This document shows positions 1-7,571 of a stretch of 64,000 bases of DNA, one piece after another (positions within the stretch are counted from its first letter, which is position 1; the number at the start of each line of letters is the position of its first letter). The stretch covers positions 62,001-126,000 of the IMG/VR virus record IMGVR_UViG_3300047476_000704, one strand, 5' to 3'. The notes under the pieces are model-generated. The model had not been told where the DNA came from, searched no databases, and saw only the letters and a list, made by a program, of their open reading frames with translations. The position numbers and the translations under genes are program-made. This DNA comes from a virus.

Positions 1-181
1 TGCTTGTTTGATTATAGGATACAATTTCACCAACTATCCATCTATCTGCTTCTAACTCAAAAAAATCTTTTTTGGTTATATCTGAAACTTGATTTAAAAA
101 AGGTTGGGATTCCAATAATGATGCAACTACTTTGGCTTGGTACGATTGTCCGAACTTTTGTAGATTGTCTATTGCTTCCAT
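1..181 (-). CDS. N-terminus of probable DnaB/T4 gp41-like replicative helicase (partial)
   Basis: The first 60 codons of a gene that runs off the left edge. It starts with ATG at 181, which overlaps the TAA of the preceding gene (TAATG), with an AAGGA nine bases upstream. The visible protein reads MEAIDNLQKFGQSYQAKVVA and continues through a helical stretch with a 'SLLESQPFLNQV' and 'DFFELEADRWIVGEI' pattern. This resembles the helical N-terminal domain of DnaB-type phage helicases (fl..v...yF....h..I...i..y). The order RecA/UvsX, then helicase, is also found in T4 and cyanophages, which supports the call. The Walker motifs lie outside the window, so the identification rests on weak similarity plus context. 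Confidence 0.45.
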   Translation of the reverse strand, partial: MEAIDNLQKFGQSYQAKVVASLLESQPFLNQVSDITKKDFFELEADRWIVGEIVSYNQTS

Positions 182-393
182 TATTTTTTATCCTTCTTCT
201 TTCTTGCTAATCTTTTTTCTTCAATTGATAAATTTTTATCTACCTCAACTTTTGGTTTGTCTTCTTTCTTTGGACGTAGGGCTTTCCACTCTGATTTGGG
301 AACGAACACCCATCCATAATTTGCTACCTTTTGGTCAGCTTCTAATTCTGTTACTCGGCGGATTTCTCCTTCTTTACTTTTAATGCACTTCAT
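181..393 (-). CDS. Small basic hypothetical protein
   Basis: 70 residues, start ATG with GGAG nine bases upstream. The N-terminal half contains a compact 'YGWVFVPKSEWKALR' segment. The C-terminal third is almost entirely Lys/Arg/Glu (residues about 41-70, ending RLARKKKDKK), which suggests a nucleic-acid- or protein-binding tail. It sits between the RNase H-like exonuclease and the helicase and is translationally coupled to the helicase through a TAATG junction, so a role in replication is plausible. No family was recognised. Confidence 0.6.
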   Translation of the reverse strand: MKCIKSKEGEIRRVTELEADQKVANYGWVFVPKSEWKALRPKKEDKPKVEVDKNLSIEEKRLARKKKDKK

Positions 394-417
394 AGATTTT
401 GTCTCCGTGTTTAATTG

Positions 418-1473
418 TTATTTACTATATTTGTTTATTGTTCCGAAAGTTTTAACCACCCAGCTATTTACATCACCAAGTGCATCAATTACTTTCATAC
501 TCATTGCCTTTTTAATAAAAGATAGTTTATCCAATTTGGATACATTCTCTTGATATTTGGCGTTAATCTTCATTCTTGTATTGGATGATATTTCAGGGTT
601 CTCTAATTGCATCAATCTGAAATTTCTTTCTACAATTGGTTTTCCATCTAAAATATCTTTGTAAATTTTAGGTCCTTTTCCAGCACCCCGTTCTTCACAT
701 AGTTCAAACAATTTATCAAACTCTACCCTTTCCGATTCCACCACTTCCGGAAATCTTTTAATAATTGTTTTGAGACCACACCCACTAATACCATCAATAT
801 TATCAGAGGTATCACCATCAAGACAGCGATATACCATAAAATTGTTGGGATGGATACCAAACTCTTCAACAACCTTTTGCTCCGTATATAATTTCTTTTT
901 GCTTGGAGAGTAAACTTGAACATTTGATTTAACTAATTGTAAAAAATCTTTATCTGATGACATTACTATTGCACCAGCATCTTCCGTAACCAATTGCGAT
1001 GCAATATAACCAATTACATCATCTGCTTCTATATTATCATATAACATAATATCCACAGGAAGATATTCAAGCAATTCTATTAAACCAATCATTTGGCGTT
1101 TCATAGAAACACTCTCATCTTCCTTGGACATCATATCTTCATATTGACGATTTACTCTAAAACGGCTTTTACCTCTATCAGCTTTGTATCCACTAAATAT
1201 CTTTTTACGGCTGTCCGAACCACCTTTACCATCAAATACAATAATACAACGAGTTGCTTTGTATTCTCTGATTGCGTAACCTATACTTTTTAAGAATCCA
1301 GTGATACCACCAATGTGGTCACCATTATCATCCATTGTGGGGTTTACCGTCCATGCTCTGATAAAAGTATTTAATCCATCTACTAATAGAACTTTTGAGT
1401 TTAGTGATTGCTCTACAACTTGTGTATGCTCATCATTTACCTCATCTAATAACCTTTTATATAACTCGTTCAT
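418..1473 (-). CDS. T4 RNase H-like 5'-3' exonuclease (FEN/PIN fold)
   Basis: A 351-residue protein of the flap endonuclease family, expected to remove RNA primers and flaps from lagging strands. Metal-binding acidic positions are visible in order: D32 (VLLVDGLN), D81 (IIVFDGKGG), E149/D151/D152 (NIEADDVIGYIA), D174/D176 (MSSDKDFLQL) and D221/D224 (LDGDTSDN). A helix-hairpin-helix follows (GISGCGLKTIIKRF, about 228-241). T4 RNase H is about 305 residues, so the length is comparable. The start follows the RecA stop (1482) by only a few bases, which makes it part of the gp32-RecA operon. No SD is evident. Confidence 0.85.
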   Translation of the reverse strand: MNELYKRLLDEVNDEHTQVVEQSLNSKVLLVDGLNTFIRAWTVNPTMDDNGDHIGGITGFLKSIGYAIREYKATRCIIVFDGKGGSDSRKKIFSGYKADRGKSRFRVNRQYEDMMSKEDESVSMKRQMIGLIELLEYLPVDIMLYDNIEADDVIGYIASQLVTEDAGAIVMSSDKDFLQLVKSNVQVYSPSKKKLYTEQKVVEEFGIHPNNFMVYRCLDGDTSDNIDGISGCGLKTIIKRFPEVVESERVEFDKLFELCEERGAGKGPKIYKDILDGKPIVERNFRLMQLENPEISSNTRMKINAKYQENVSKLDKLSFIKKAMSMKVIDALGDVNSWVVKTFGTINKYSK

Positions 1474-1481
1474 ATGTTTGT

Positions 1482-2609
1482 TTATTCATCACCTAATACA
1501 CTTGTATCTACTAATAGATTATCTGTATCCAATGAATCTTTTTTGTATTGTAGAATAGTGTATTCACAAATTCGTTTATAGATTTGTTCTTTTACCGATG
1601 GATTTGCTTCCAATATTTCCTGCAACTCTTTGGCTTGGAACTTAAATTCTTCACCAGTTTCAGTATCAACATATGTGTACCACGCTCCACCTTGTTTAAC
1701 AAAGTTATAATCCTTCATTGCTCCCAACCATGCGCCATAGTTATCAATACCCCTATCAAAGAAAATATCAAAATCTGCGGAACGCAATGGTGGTCCTAAT
1801 CTATTCTTAATTACATTGGCTCTTACTTTGATACCAACGATTCTCTCATTCCCCTTGTCATCCTTTGCTTTGATTTTACCAGTTGATGCTAATCTTAACC
1901 GAACCGAAGCATGGAAAGCAATTGCTTTACCACCCGATGTTGTCCAAGGGTCTGAAAATGCCATTGCGTTCATCTTTTGGCGTAATTGGTTTGTGAATAC
2001 TAATGTAATCTTTTGTCTACCAATCACATTTGTGATTTTACGCATTGCCTTTGAAATGATGATTGCTTTATCAGTTGCGTAACCATCTTTATCGTAATCA
2101 GCTTCTAGCTCTCTTTTTGTAGATGCTGCTGCAACTGAATCCACTACGATAGTTACTAACTTATCCTTATCACCTTTTCGTACTTGCTCAATGATTGTAT
2201 CAATTGTTTCAAATATATCCTCAACGGTATCAGCCGTAATATATAATAGTTTGGATACATCTACACCAATTGCATCAAAGAACTCTCTACTTACAGCAGT
2301 TTCAGTATCAATCAATACTGCAACACCACCTTGCTTTTGCGTTTCTGCTAGCACGTGTGCTGATAATAATGATTTACCACTCTGCTCTAAACCAGTGATT
2401 TCCGTAATTCTACCAACCGGAAAACCTCCGAATGGTCTATTGGAAACCGCCACATCCAACATTGTTGCCCCAGAAGAGACCCACCCACTTATATTAGTGG
2501 GTGCGTCCTCCGAGTCATCATCTAAAAAGAACGCAACCTTTTGGTCTTTGTATTTCTTGTTTAGATTATCGGCAATTTGTTGTGCTAAATCCGCTTGAAC
2601 TTTTGCCAT
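1482..2609 (-). CDS. RecA/UvsX-family recombinase
   Basis: A 375-residue strand-exchange ATPase. Walker A is GLEQSGKS (73-80), the catalytic Glu is likely E103 in 'IDTETAVS', and Walker B is VTIVVDS with D157. The stretch 'FTNQLRQKMNAMAFSDPWTT' followed by 'SGGKAIAFHASVRLRL' matches the DNA-binding loop region and the GG.A..F.ASVRL block of bacterial RecA, so this protein looks closer to RecA than to T4 UvsX. It has one of the strongest Shine-Dalgarno sequences in the window (AAGGAG at 2615-2620, six bases before ATG). It lies directly downstream of the gp32-like gene. Confidence 0.9.
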   Translation of the reverse strand: MAKVQADLAQQIADNLNKKYKDQKVAFFLDDDSEDAPTNISGWVSSGATMLDVAVSNRPFGGFPVGRITEITGLEQSGKSLLSAHVLAETQKQGGVAVLIDTETAVSREFFDAIGVDVSKLLYITADTVEDIFETIDTIIEQVRKGDKDKLVTIVVDSVAAASTKRELEADYDKDGYATDKAIIISKAMRKITNVIGRQKITLVFTNQLRQKMNAMAFSDPWTTSGGKAIAFHASVRLRLASTGKIKAKDDKGNERIVGIKVRANVIKNRLGPPLRSADFDIFFDRGIDNYGAWLGAMKDYNFVKQGGAWYTYVDTETGEEFKFQAKELQEILEANPSVKEQIYKRICEYTILQYKKDSLDTDNLLVDTSVLGDE

Positions 2610-2626
2610 TGTAACTCCTTTTTATT

Positions 2627-3487
2627 TTATGAATTGAATAAATCTTCAAATGCCGATGCAACATCAACCTTTGTAGAAGCAGGTTTTTCATCTTCTGCAT
2701 CCCAAGGTAGGGTTGTAACTGGCTCTGCTGATTTAGGTACTGCAACAGGTTGCGGTGCTACTTGCTCCTGAACCGATTGTGGTTTAGGTGATAAAGTTTC
2801 AGATGAAACAGATGGAGCAGGTGCATCCTCATCATCATGCGATGCAGTTGGGTTTAACCAATTTTCCAAAACACCCTTTAATTCAGCGTAAGATAACTCA
2901 CTATAAATGTCAGTAATTTCTGTCTGCTCATTTAATAATTTGTTTTCTAACTCTGCGTTATCAGTTAATTTTGTAATGTTTGGTTTTACTCTGATACGAG
3001 TATCTGGATATGTTTTACCAGCCTCTTCTACGATTTCAATTACCACATCACGACCTTCTGTTGGGTCAGTAATATCACCATAATCAGGGTCTGCAATGAT
3101 TGCAAGAATCTCTTGATATACAGTTTTACCAAATCCCCAAAACTTAACACCTTCGTTTTCTTGTCCACGGATAACCACAGGCGCAAATGTACGCAATTTC
3201 GGCTCCATCTTCTTACCTGCTTTCCAATTTTCAGTATCACCCAATCGTTTTAACTTTTCGGCAAACTCTAAAATCGGGTCAGGACGCTGGAACGATGCTG
3301 GTGATAAATAAGTTTTGTTGTTGATATTGTAATGAAATAAAAGTTCAATGAATGGATTTTCTTTGTTGAACTTATAAGGAACTATGCGTAATACATATTT
3401 TCCTGGTTTTGGTTTCCATAAAGCATCTGTCTTTTTGGAAGTGTTTTGCAACGAATTGAGACGTTGCTTGATTGCATTAATGTTCAT
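2627..3487 (-). CDS. gp32-like single-stranded DNA-binding protein
   Basis: 286 residues. The N-terminus is basic and helical (MNINAIKQRLNSL). The core has the 'LWKPKPGKYVLRIVPYKFN...PFIELLFHYNI' pattern typical of T4 gp32 relatives. The tail is long, Pro/Ala/Glu-rich and acidic, ending AFEDLFNS, like the protein-interaction tail of SSBs. T4 gp32 binds zinc through three Cys and a His; no cysteine is present here, so that zinc site is absent. It is the first gene of the gp32-RecA-RNase H-helicase operon, 68 bases downstream of an ATATTTATA motif and the halogenase terminator. Confidence 0.85.
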   Translation of the reverse strand: MNINAIKQRLNSLQNTSKKTDALWKPKPGKYVLRIVPYKFNKENPFIELLFHYNINNKTYLSPASFQRPDPILEFAEKLKRLGDTENWKAGKKMEPKLRTFAPVVIRGQENEGVKFWGFGKTVYQEILAIIADPDYGDITDPTEGRDVVIEIVEEAGKTYPDTRIRVKPNITKLTDNAELENKLLNEQTEITDIYSELSYAELKGVLENWLNPTASHDDEDAPAPSVSSETLSPKPQSVQEQVAPQPVAVPKSAEPVTTLPWDAEDEKPASTKVDVASAFEDLFNS

Positions 3488-3555
3488 AATGTACGCTTTT
3501 TGTTTTTAAGTTTTATTTAATTAGATTTTAAGATTATCGCGATAAATCTTTCAGG

Positions 3556-3564
3556 TATAAATAT
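3556..3564 (-). promoter_or_regulatory. Phage-type promoter core ATATTTATA before gp32 operon
   Basis: Reads CCGATATTTATACC on the coding strand, 68 bases before the gp32-like ATG and just after the halogenase terminator. The spacing to the start codon is the longest of all copies. Confidence 0.5.
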
Positions 3565-3588
3565 CGGATTCCTAAAATGTTGAAACAA

Positions 3589-3612
3589 AGATACGAAGAT
3601 TATTTCGTATCT
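3589..3612 (-). terminator. Terminator after halogenase gene
   Basis: An AGATACGAA / TTCGTATCT hairpin with a six-base loop, followed on the coding strand by TTGTTT. It lies 6 bases past the halogenase stop and separates the early-type operon from the gp32 operon. Confidence 0.65.
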
Positions 3613-3617
3613 CCAAA

Positions 3618-5153
3618 TTATTTGAGGATAATTTCATAATTTTTTATTTTATCAATAACCTGTTGATGTGAAATTGCAATTGATTCGGCATAGTCTATAT
3701 TTTTTTCATATTGCATAAACCATTCAGCTAATTTATTATCCAAATCATATTCTAAATTTTCGTAATTATATACTGATTCGTCAATTACACCATTACCATA
3801 TGCAACTAAAAACCAATTATATTCTTCAAATTGCGTAAATAAATTATCCGTATCAATATTAGTTGGAGTCCTTCTTTTCCAACTATTCAATCGTTTTTTC
3901 ATTTTTGCACTTAATGAAGTTGTACGATTGTAATCTTTCCAGAAACTCGTATCATTTCTATCGGTGTTATAATGAAATTGTAAAAAATCAGTTATACAAT
4001 CGGATGTATCTGCTATTAATTTATTATAATCTAAAATTTCTTCTTCATTTATATTATGAATAGAATCGGAAGTTAGGTTTCTCAATTGTGTTATTATTAG
4101 CCAAATAGATGTTGCTTCAATCGGCTCCGTAAACATTGAACTTAAACCAACTGCTACACAATTTTTTACCCAAGGTGTAACATATCTACCAGCATCAAAT
4201 GGAATAACTTTGTTAATTTTTATTATTTGGCCAACCATTTCCTCAGCCTCTTTCTTTGCTTCCTCTACATTTATATATCTATCATCAAATACATAACCAC
4301 ATCCCCAACGATTTTGTAATGGTATTTGCCACATCCATCCATATTTCATAGCAATTGCTTTGGTATATGGTGGTAGGGTATCACTTTTTGGTAAAAAGAA
4401 TGGTATGGCTGTATTTACTTTTAGTTTATCCTGATATGATTTCCATTCTACACCAAAGTGCTTTCCAATAAATAATCTTGCAAATCCAGTACAATCAAAT
4501 ACAAAATCCGATTTTACTTCAACATCGCCACATTTAATAAACCCAAGTCCACCACTTTCATTTGAAATAATATCGGTTATTTTACCCTCAATCCGTTTTA
4601 TACCACGTTCTTCGGCTTTCATTCGTAAAAACTTTGCCAATAAACTTGCATCAAAATGATAACTATAATTTATAGTAGAACTTATATTACCATTTTCGTT
4701 TATAAATGATGATTTATTATTGTATGCTAATTTAGAAGCCAAATTAACATCACCAATCATTTCGCCATTTGCTATTGCATTTATATATGCATATTGCTTT
4801 CCATTATCGTTTAACCCAATTGTTAAATTATTATCTTTGGATGTAAATTTGTGAGGACTTAATTTTGATTCCGAAACTGAAAAATTATGTAAATATTTAT
4901 CACCCGTTCCTCTCCAATTTTCAAAACTAATTCCTATTTTGAAAGTTGCGTTGGTATATTGTATGAGTTCGTTTTCCTTAATTCCCAAACCACGCAGTAA
5001 CCAAGGTAATTGTGGAGTAGAACCTTCACCTGCTCCCAATATACCAACTTCTTCACTTTCTATAACTGTTATGGTATCTTTTGGACAAATGCGCTGTACA
5101 TATAATGCAGTCAACCATCCAGCAGTTCCACCCCCAGCTACAACTATATTCAT
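3618..5153 (-). CDS. Flavin-dependent (tryptophan-type) halogenase
   Basis: 511 residues. The FAD-binding GxGxxG is GGGTAGW (7-13) and GAGEGSTP follows at 40-47. The catalytic lysine region aligns as 'ATFKIGISFENW', with K72 in the place of PrnA/RebH Lys79. The signature WxWxIP is present (W273-M-W275-Q-I-P278). A Glu equivalent to PrnA Glu346 is seen in 'FTEPIEATS' (E346). The active site therefore looks intact, unlike a decayed oxygenase. FADH2 would have to come from a host reductase. The substrate is unknown; genes of this family occur in marine T4-like phages without an assigned role. It is the last gene of the operon that starts at 8901, and its ATG overlaps the upstream gene's stop. 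Confidence 0.85.
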   Translation of the reverse strand: MNIVVAGGGTAGWLTALYVQRICPKDTITVIESEEVGILGAGEGSTPQLPWLLRGLGIKENELIQYTNATFKIGISFENWRGTGDKYLHNFSVSESKLSPHKFTSKDNNLTIGLNDNGKQYAYINAIANGEMIGDVNLASKLAYNNKSSFINENGNISSTINYSYHFDASLLAKFLRMKAEERGIKRIEGKITDIISNESGGLGFIKCGDVEVKSDFVFDCTGFARLFIGKHFGVEWKSYQDKLKVNTAIPFFLPKSDTLPPYTKAIAMKYGWMWQIPLQNRWGCGYVFDDRYINVEEAKKEAEEMVGQIIKINKVIPFDAGRYVTPWVKNCVAVGLSSMFTEPIEATSIWLIITQLRNLTSDSIHNINEEEILDYNKLIADTSDCITDFLQFHYNTDRNDTSFWKDYNRTTSLSAKMKKRLNSWKRRTPTNIDTDNLFTQFEEYNWFLVAYGNGVIDESVYNYENLEYDLDNKLAEWFMQYEKNIDYAESIAISHQQVIDKIKNYEIILK

Positions 5154-5512
5154 TATTTACCCCACTTTTTGTTTTGAACAATTTGTGCGATGATTCCATA
5201 CACCGATAAATCTTGGTATGTATCTGTTAAGGATTCACCAACATTATCTTGTGCACCAATAATAATCATTTGTTTTAACCGATTGATTTTATCGTTGATA
5301 CGAAACCATAATCCCGTAAGAGATAGTTTAATATCACCATCACTTCTACATTCAGTTCCTACTGAAATGTTACCCGGTCCGTAATTTGATTGTTTTTTGC
5401 AGAATAGTTCATATTGTTCTACCATAATGCGTTTGTATTCCGCAGTAGTTTCAGGGTATTCTTTTTCCGCTTGAGCCACAATTTGTGGGTCTTTGTAATC
5501 GTTCTGTAACAT
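5153..5512 (-). CDS. Nmad1/DUF1599-like protein
   Basis: 119 residues. The pattern 'FCKKQSNYGPGNI', then 'GLWFRINDKINRLKQMI' and 'NVGESLTDTYQDLSVYGIIA' matches the nucleotide modification associated domain 1 family (DUF1599). This is an all-helical domain often found near phage base-modification genes and reminiscent of MazG-type folds, with E/D pairs that could bind metal (E93, D97, D101 region). It lies immediately upstream of the halogenase with a one-base overlap. A nucleotide-level role for the pair is an inference only. Confidence 0.65.
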   Translation of the reverse strand: MLQNDYKDPQIVAQAEKEYPETTAEYKRIMVEQYELFCKKQSNYGPGNISVGTECRSDGDIKLSLTGLWFRINDKINRLKQMIIIGAQDNVGESLTDTYQDLSVYGIIAQIVQNKKWGK

Positions 5513-5524
5513 ATTTATTTGGTT

Positions 5525-5938
5525 TTAATTTATTTGTACTCCTTCAATCTCAATCACATCAAATACTCTTGTTGTTATCTTTCTAACTCCTTCTGCATTT
5601 GTAAGTAATATACAATTTCTATACTCTTCCCAATCTACCTCATACTTATCATCTAACATACCACCCGTTTTTTCCATTACTAATTGGTTTAGAGCGTTGA
5701 TTGTATATAAGGTATTTGTTTGTTTTTTTCTATGAACTAAAATAGTTTTTAACTCGCTTTCTGGATGCTGTCCTTCCACAACCACATTATAAGTTACAAA
5801 CAAATCGTTAGGGACGTTTTTGTTCTGCAATACATAAATGTAATTATATGCTAATTTATAACTTTTTTTTATAAAATCCAAATTATTCTCAATATCTTTT
5901 TTTGTTGAGAATGTACATAGTAACTGCGTCTTTATCAT
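5525..5938 (-). CDS. Hypothetical phage protein
   Basis: 137 residues, no family recognised. The protein is mixed alpha/beta with no membrane segment; it has a Lys/Tyr-rich N-terminal helix (about 25-40) and a beta-rich C-terminus ending VIEIEGVQIN. The start at 5938 was chosen because an in-frame ATG follows an AAGGAG. That SD is 14 bases away, however, and fits better a three-codon mini-ORF (5935-5946) whose TGA overlaps this ATG (see findings). It lies between the nuclease-like gene and Nmad1 in the early-type operon. Confidence 0.7.
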   Translation of the reverse strand: MIKTQLLCTFSTKKDIENNLDFIKKSYKLAYNYIYVLQNKNVPNDLFVTYNVVVEGQHPESELKTILVHRKKQTNTLYTINALNQLVMEKTGGMLDDKYEVDWEEYRNCILLTNAEGVRKITTRVFDVIEIEGVQIN

Positions 5939-5946
5939 ATCTTCAT
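5935..5946 (-). promoter_or_regulatory. Three-codon mini-ORF overlapping the next start
   Basis: ATG AAG ATA TGA, preceded by AAGGAG (5953-5958) at an ideal six-base spacing. Its stop shares ATGA with the start codon of the 137-residue gene, an arrangement that could couple or throttle translation. Confidence 0.4.
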
Positions 5947-5978
5947 TTTATACTCCTTATAAGTATAATAAAAACGGA

Positions 5979-7571
5979 TTATTTAGTTATATGTCTAAAC
6001 AATAATTTAAGACTTCCAGCATCTTCAGTTTTCATATCTATTTGTAAATATGAATCACCCTTACCACCCATATTAATTACCAATTTAACACCATCAAATT
6101 TAACACTAAAAGGCGGCTTTGGTTCACAATAGTAGTTAGGTGCTTTTATTTGTACATCGCCTGTATTTTTGTTTATAATTTGCGTATAAACATCTTTACC
6201 ACAACCATGTACATCTTTCCACATTTTAACTAATTGTTTTTGTCCTTCTGGACTATTAGCCAATTCTTGCATTTTTTGAGAGAATTGTTGTAAATATTCT
6301 TGCTTTAGTCCTTTCTTTTTAGCTGCCTTTTCCTCATCACTCATAGTATTATCCCAACGATATTTCTTTTTAAGAGCGTCAACTGATGCATCAATTGATT
6401 TTCCAATATCGCCTAAATAAGTAGCTCCAGCACTACCAACCCCAGCATTTTTCATTGTAATATTTTTAGGGTCTGTATATGTTTTTGCTGATACTTTTAT
6501 AATACCCTCTTTACCATTTTCGTCTGTATAGTACAATATTAAATCGGTAGGGTCTACTTTTGGGTCTATACCCAAAGCTTTTAATGCGTTTTTACCAATA
6601 CCACCAACTTGTTGTGCTCCAGTTATTTTAGAACCTTTTGGTAATAATGCTTTTATAGCATCTGCTGCTTTTTTATTTATTTTATCAAATTTAGCTTCAT
6701 CTCCACCTAAACTTTTGAATGTATCTTGTGTTGATTTATATAAATCTAAATTTTCTTTTGTTGGTGATAAGTATGCAACTACACCGGCTTCATTATGTTT
6801 ACCACTCATATCAGCTAACGCTCTATCAGCCGCACCACCTCGCATCGGAACTTCAATACCCTCTTCTTGTATAATTTTGTTCATATCAATTGTAATAGCG
6901 TTACCATCACCAGAAAGGTGTTTATAAGGTAATGCTGTATTAGCAGATAGATAGATTTTTTTACCACCAGCATGCGCTTCTATTAGATTATTACTAGCTA
7001 ATTCTCTAACAGCTGCTACACGCTCTTCACGAGTAGTTGCATTTATGAATTTATTCCAATTGGTTTTTAATATATCAGTTCTTTTTTTAGTATCAGTATC
7101 TGCATTTTCTACAAATTTATCAATTTCATTAATTTTTTGTTCTGTTGCTTTTACAGTTGCAGGTTTATATTGAGATAAACTTTGTGTTGATTTTTTTTCA
7201 GGTTTATCAGATTTTGTTTTTGGTTTTTCTACTTTTGGTTTTTCTACTTTTGGTTTATCACCTTTTTCTTTTGTTTGGTGCTTTTCTATCTCTCCCGATG
7301 TAGCAGCAGTGTGAATTGAATTATCAAAGTTTCCTTTTTGAACTTGATAAATATTTCCACTATCTTTCTTTTTTACCCAAATTTTACCAGCATCATCTGC
7401 CTCACATAATGATTGTATTACTATATCAGAATATGGTGCTAATTTACTTTCCTTTACAATATCATTAAATATTGCAAAATGGTATGCATCTTTAAGATTT
7501 ACTATACCTACCCTATAAGAAAGTTCTTCTAAAACTTCTTCATAAATCTCATCTAAATTATCTAAAATCAT
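5979..7571 (-). CDS. Large hypothetical protein with a nuclease-like core
   Basis: About 530 residues. The ATG at 7571 is preferred over a GTG three codons earlier because AGGTGA lies just upstream; it overlaps the polymerase-like gene by 14 bases. A Lys/Pro/Glu-rich linker at about 97-130, with two copies of the 'KVEKP' unit, separates an N-terminal helical part from a larger C-terminal domain. That domain has 'KHNEAGVVAYL' (E261), 'VDPTDLILYYTDENGKEG' (D343) and 'IIKVSAKTY' (K363). The E...D...K layout resembles the PD-(D/E)XK nuclease core, although no homologue is certain. It is the second gene of the operon driven by the host-type promoter at 8906. Confidence 0.65.
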   Translation of the reverse strand: MILDNLDEIYEEVLEELSYRVGIVNLKDAYHFAIFNDIVKESKLAPYSDIVIQSLCEADDAGKIWVKKKDSGNIYQVQKGNFDNSIHTAATSGEIEKHQTKEKGDKPKVEKPKVEKPKTKSDKPEKKSTQSLSQYKPATVKATEQKINEIDKFVENADTDTKKRTDILKTNWNKFINATTREERVAAVRELASNNLIEAHAGGKKIYLSANTALPYKHLSGDGNAITIDMNKIIQEEGIEVPMRGGAADRALADMSGKHNEAGVVAYLSPTKENLDLYKSTQDTFKSLGGDEAKFDKINKKAADAIKALLPKGSKITGAQQVGGIGKNALKALGIDPKVDPTDLILYYTDENGKEGIIKVSAKTYTDPKNITMKNAGVGSAGATYLGDIGKSIDASVDALKKKYRWDNTMSDEEKAAKKKGLKQEYLQQFSQKMQELANSPEGQKQLVKMWKDVHGCGKDVYTQIINKNTGDVQIKAPNYYCEPKPPFSVKFDGVKLVINMGGKGDSYLQIDMKTEDAGSLKLLFRHITK

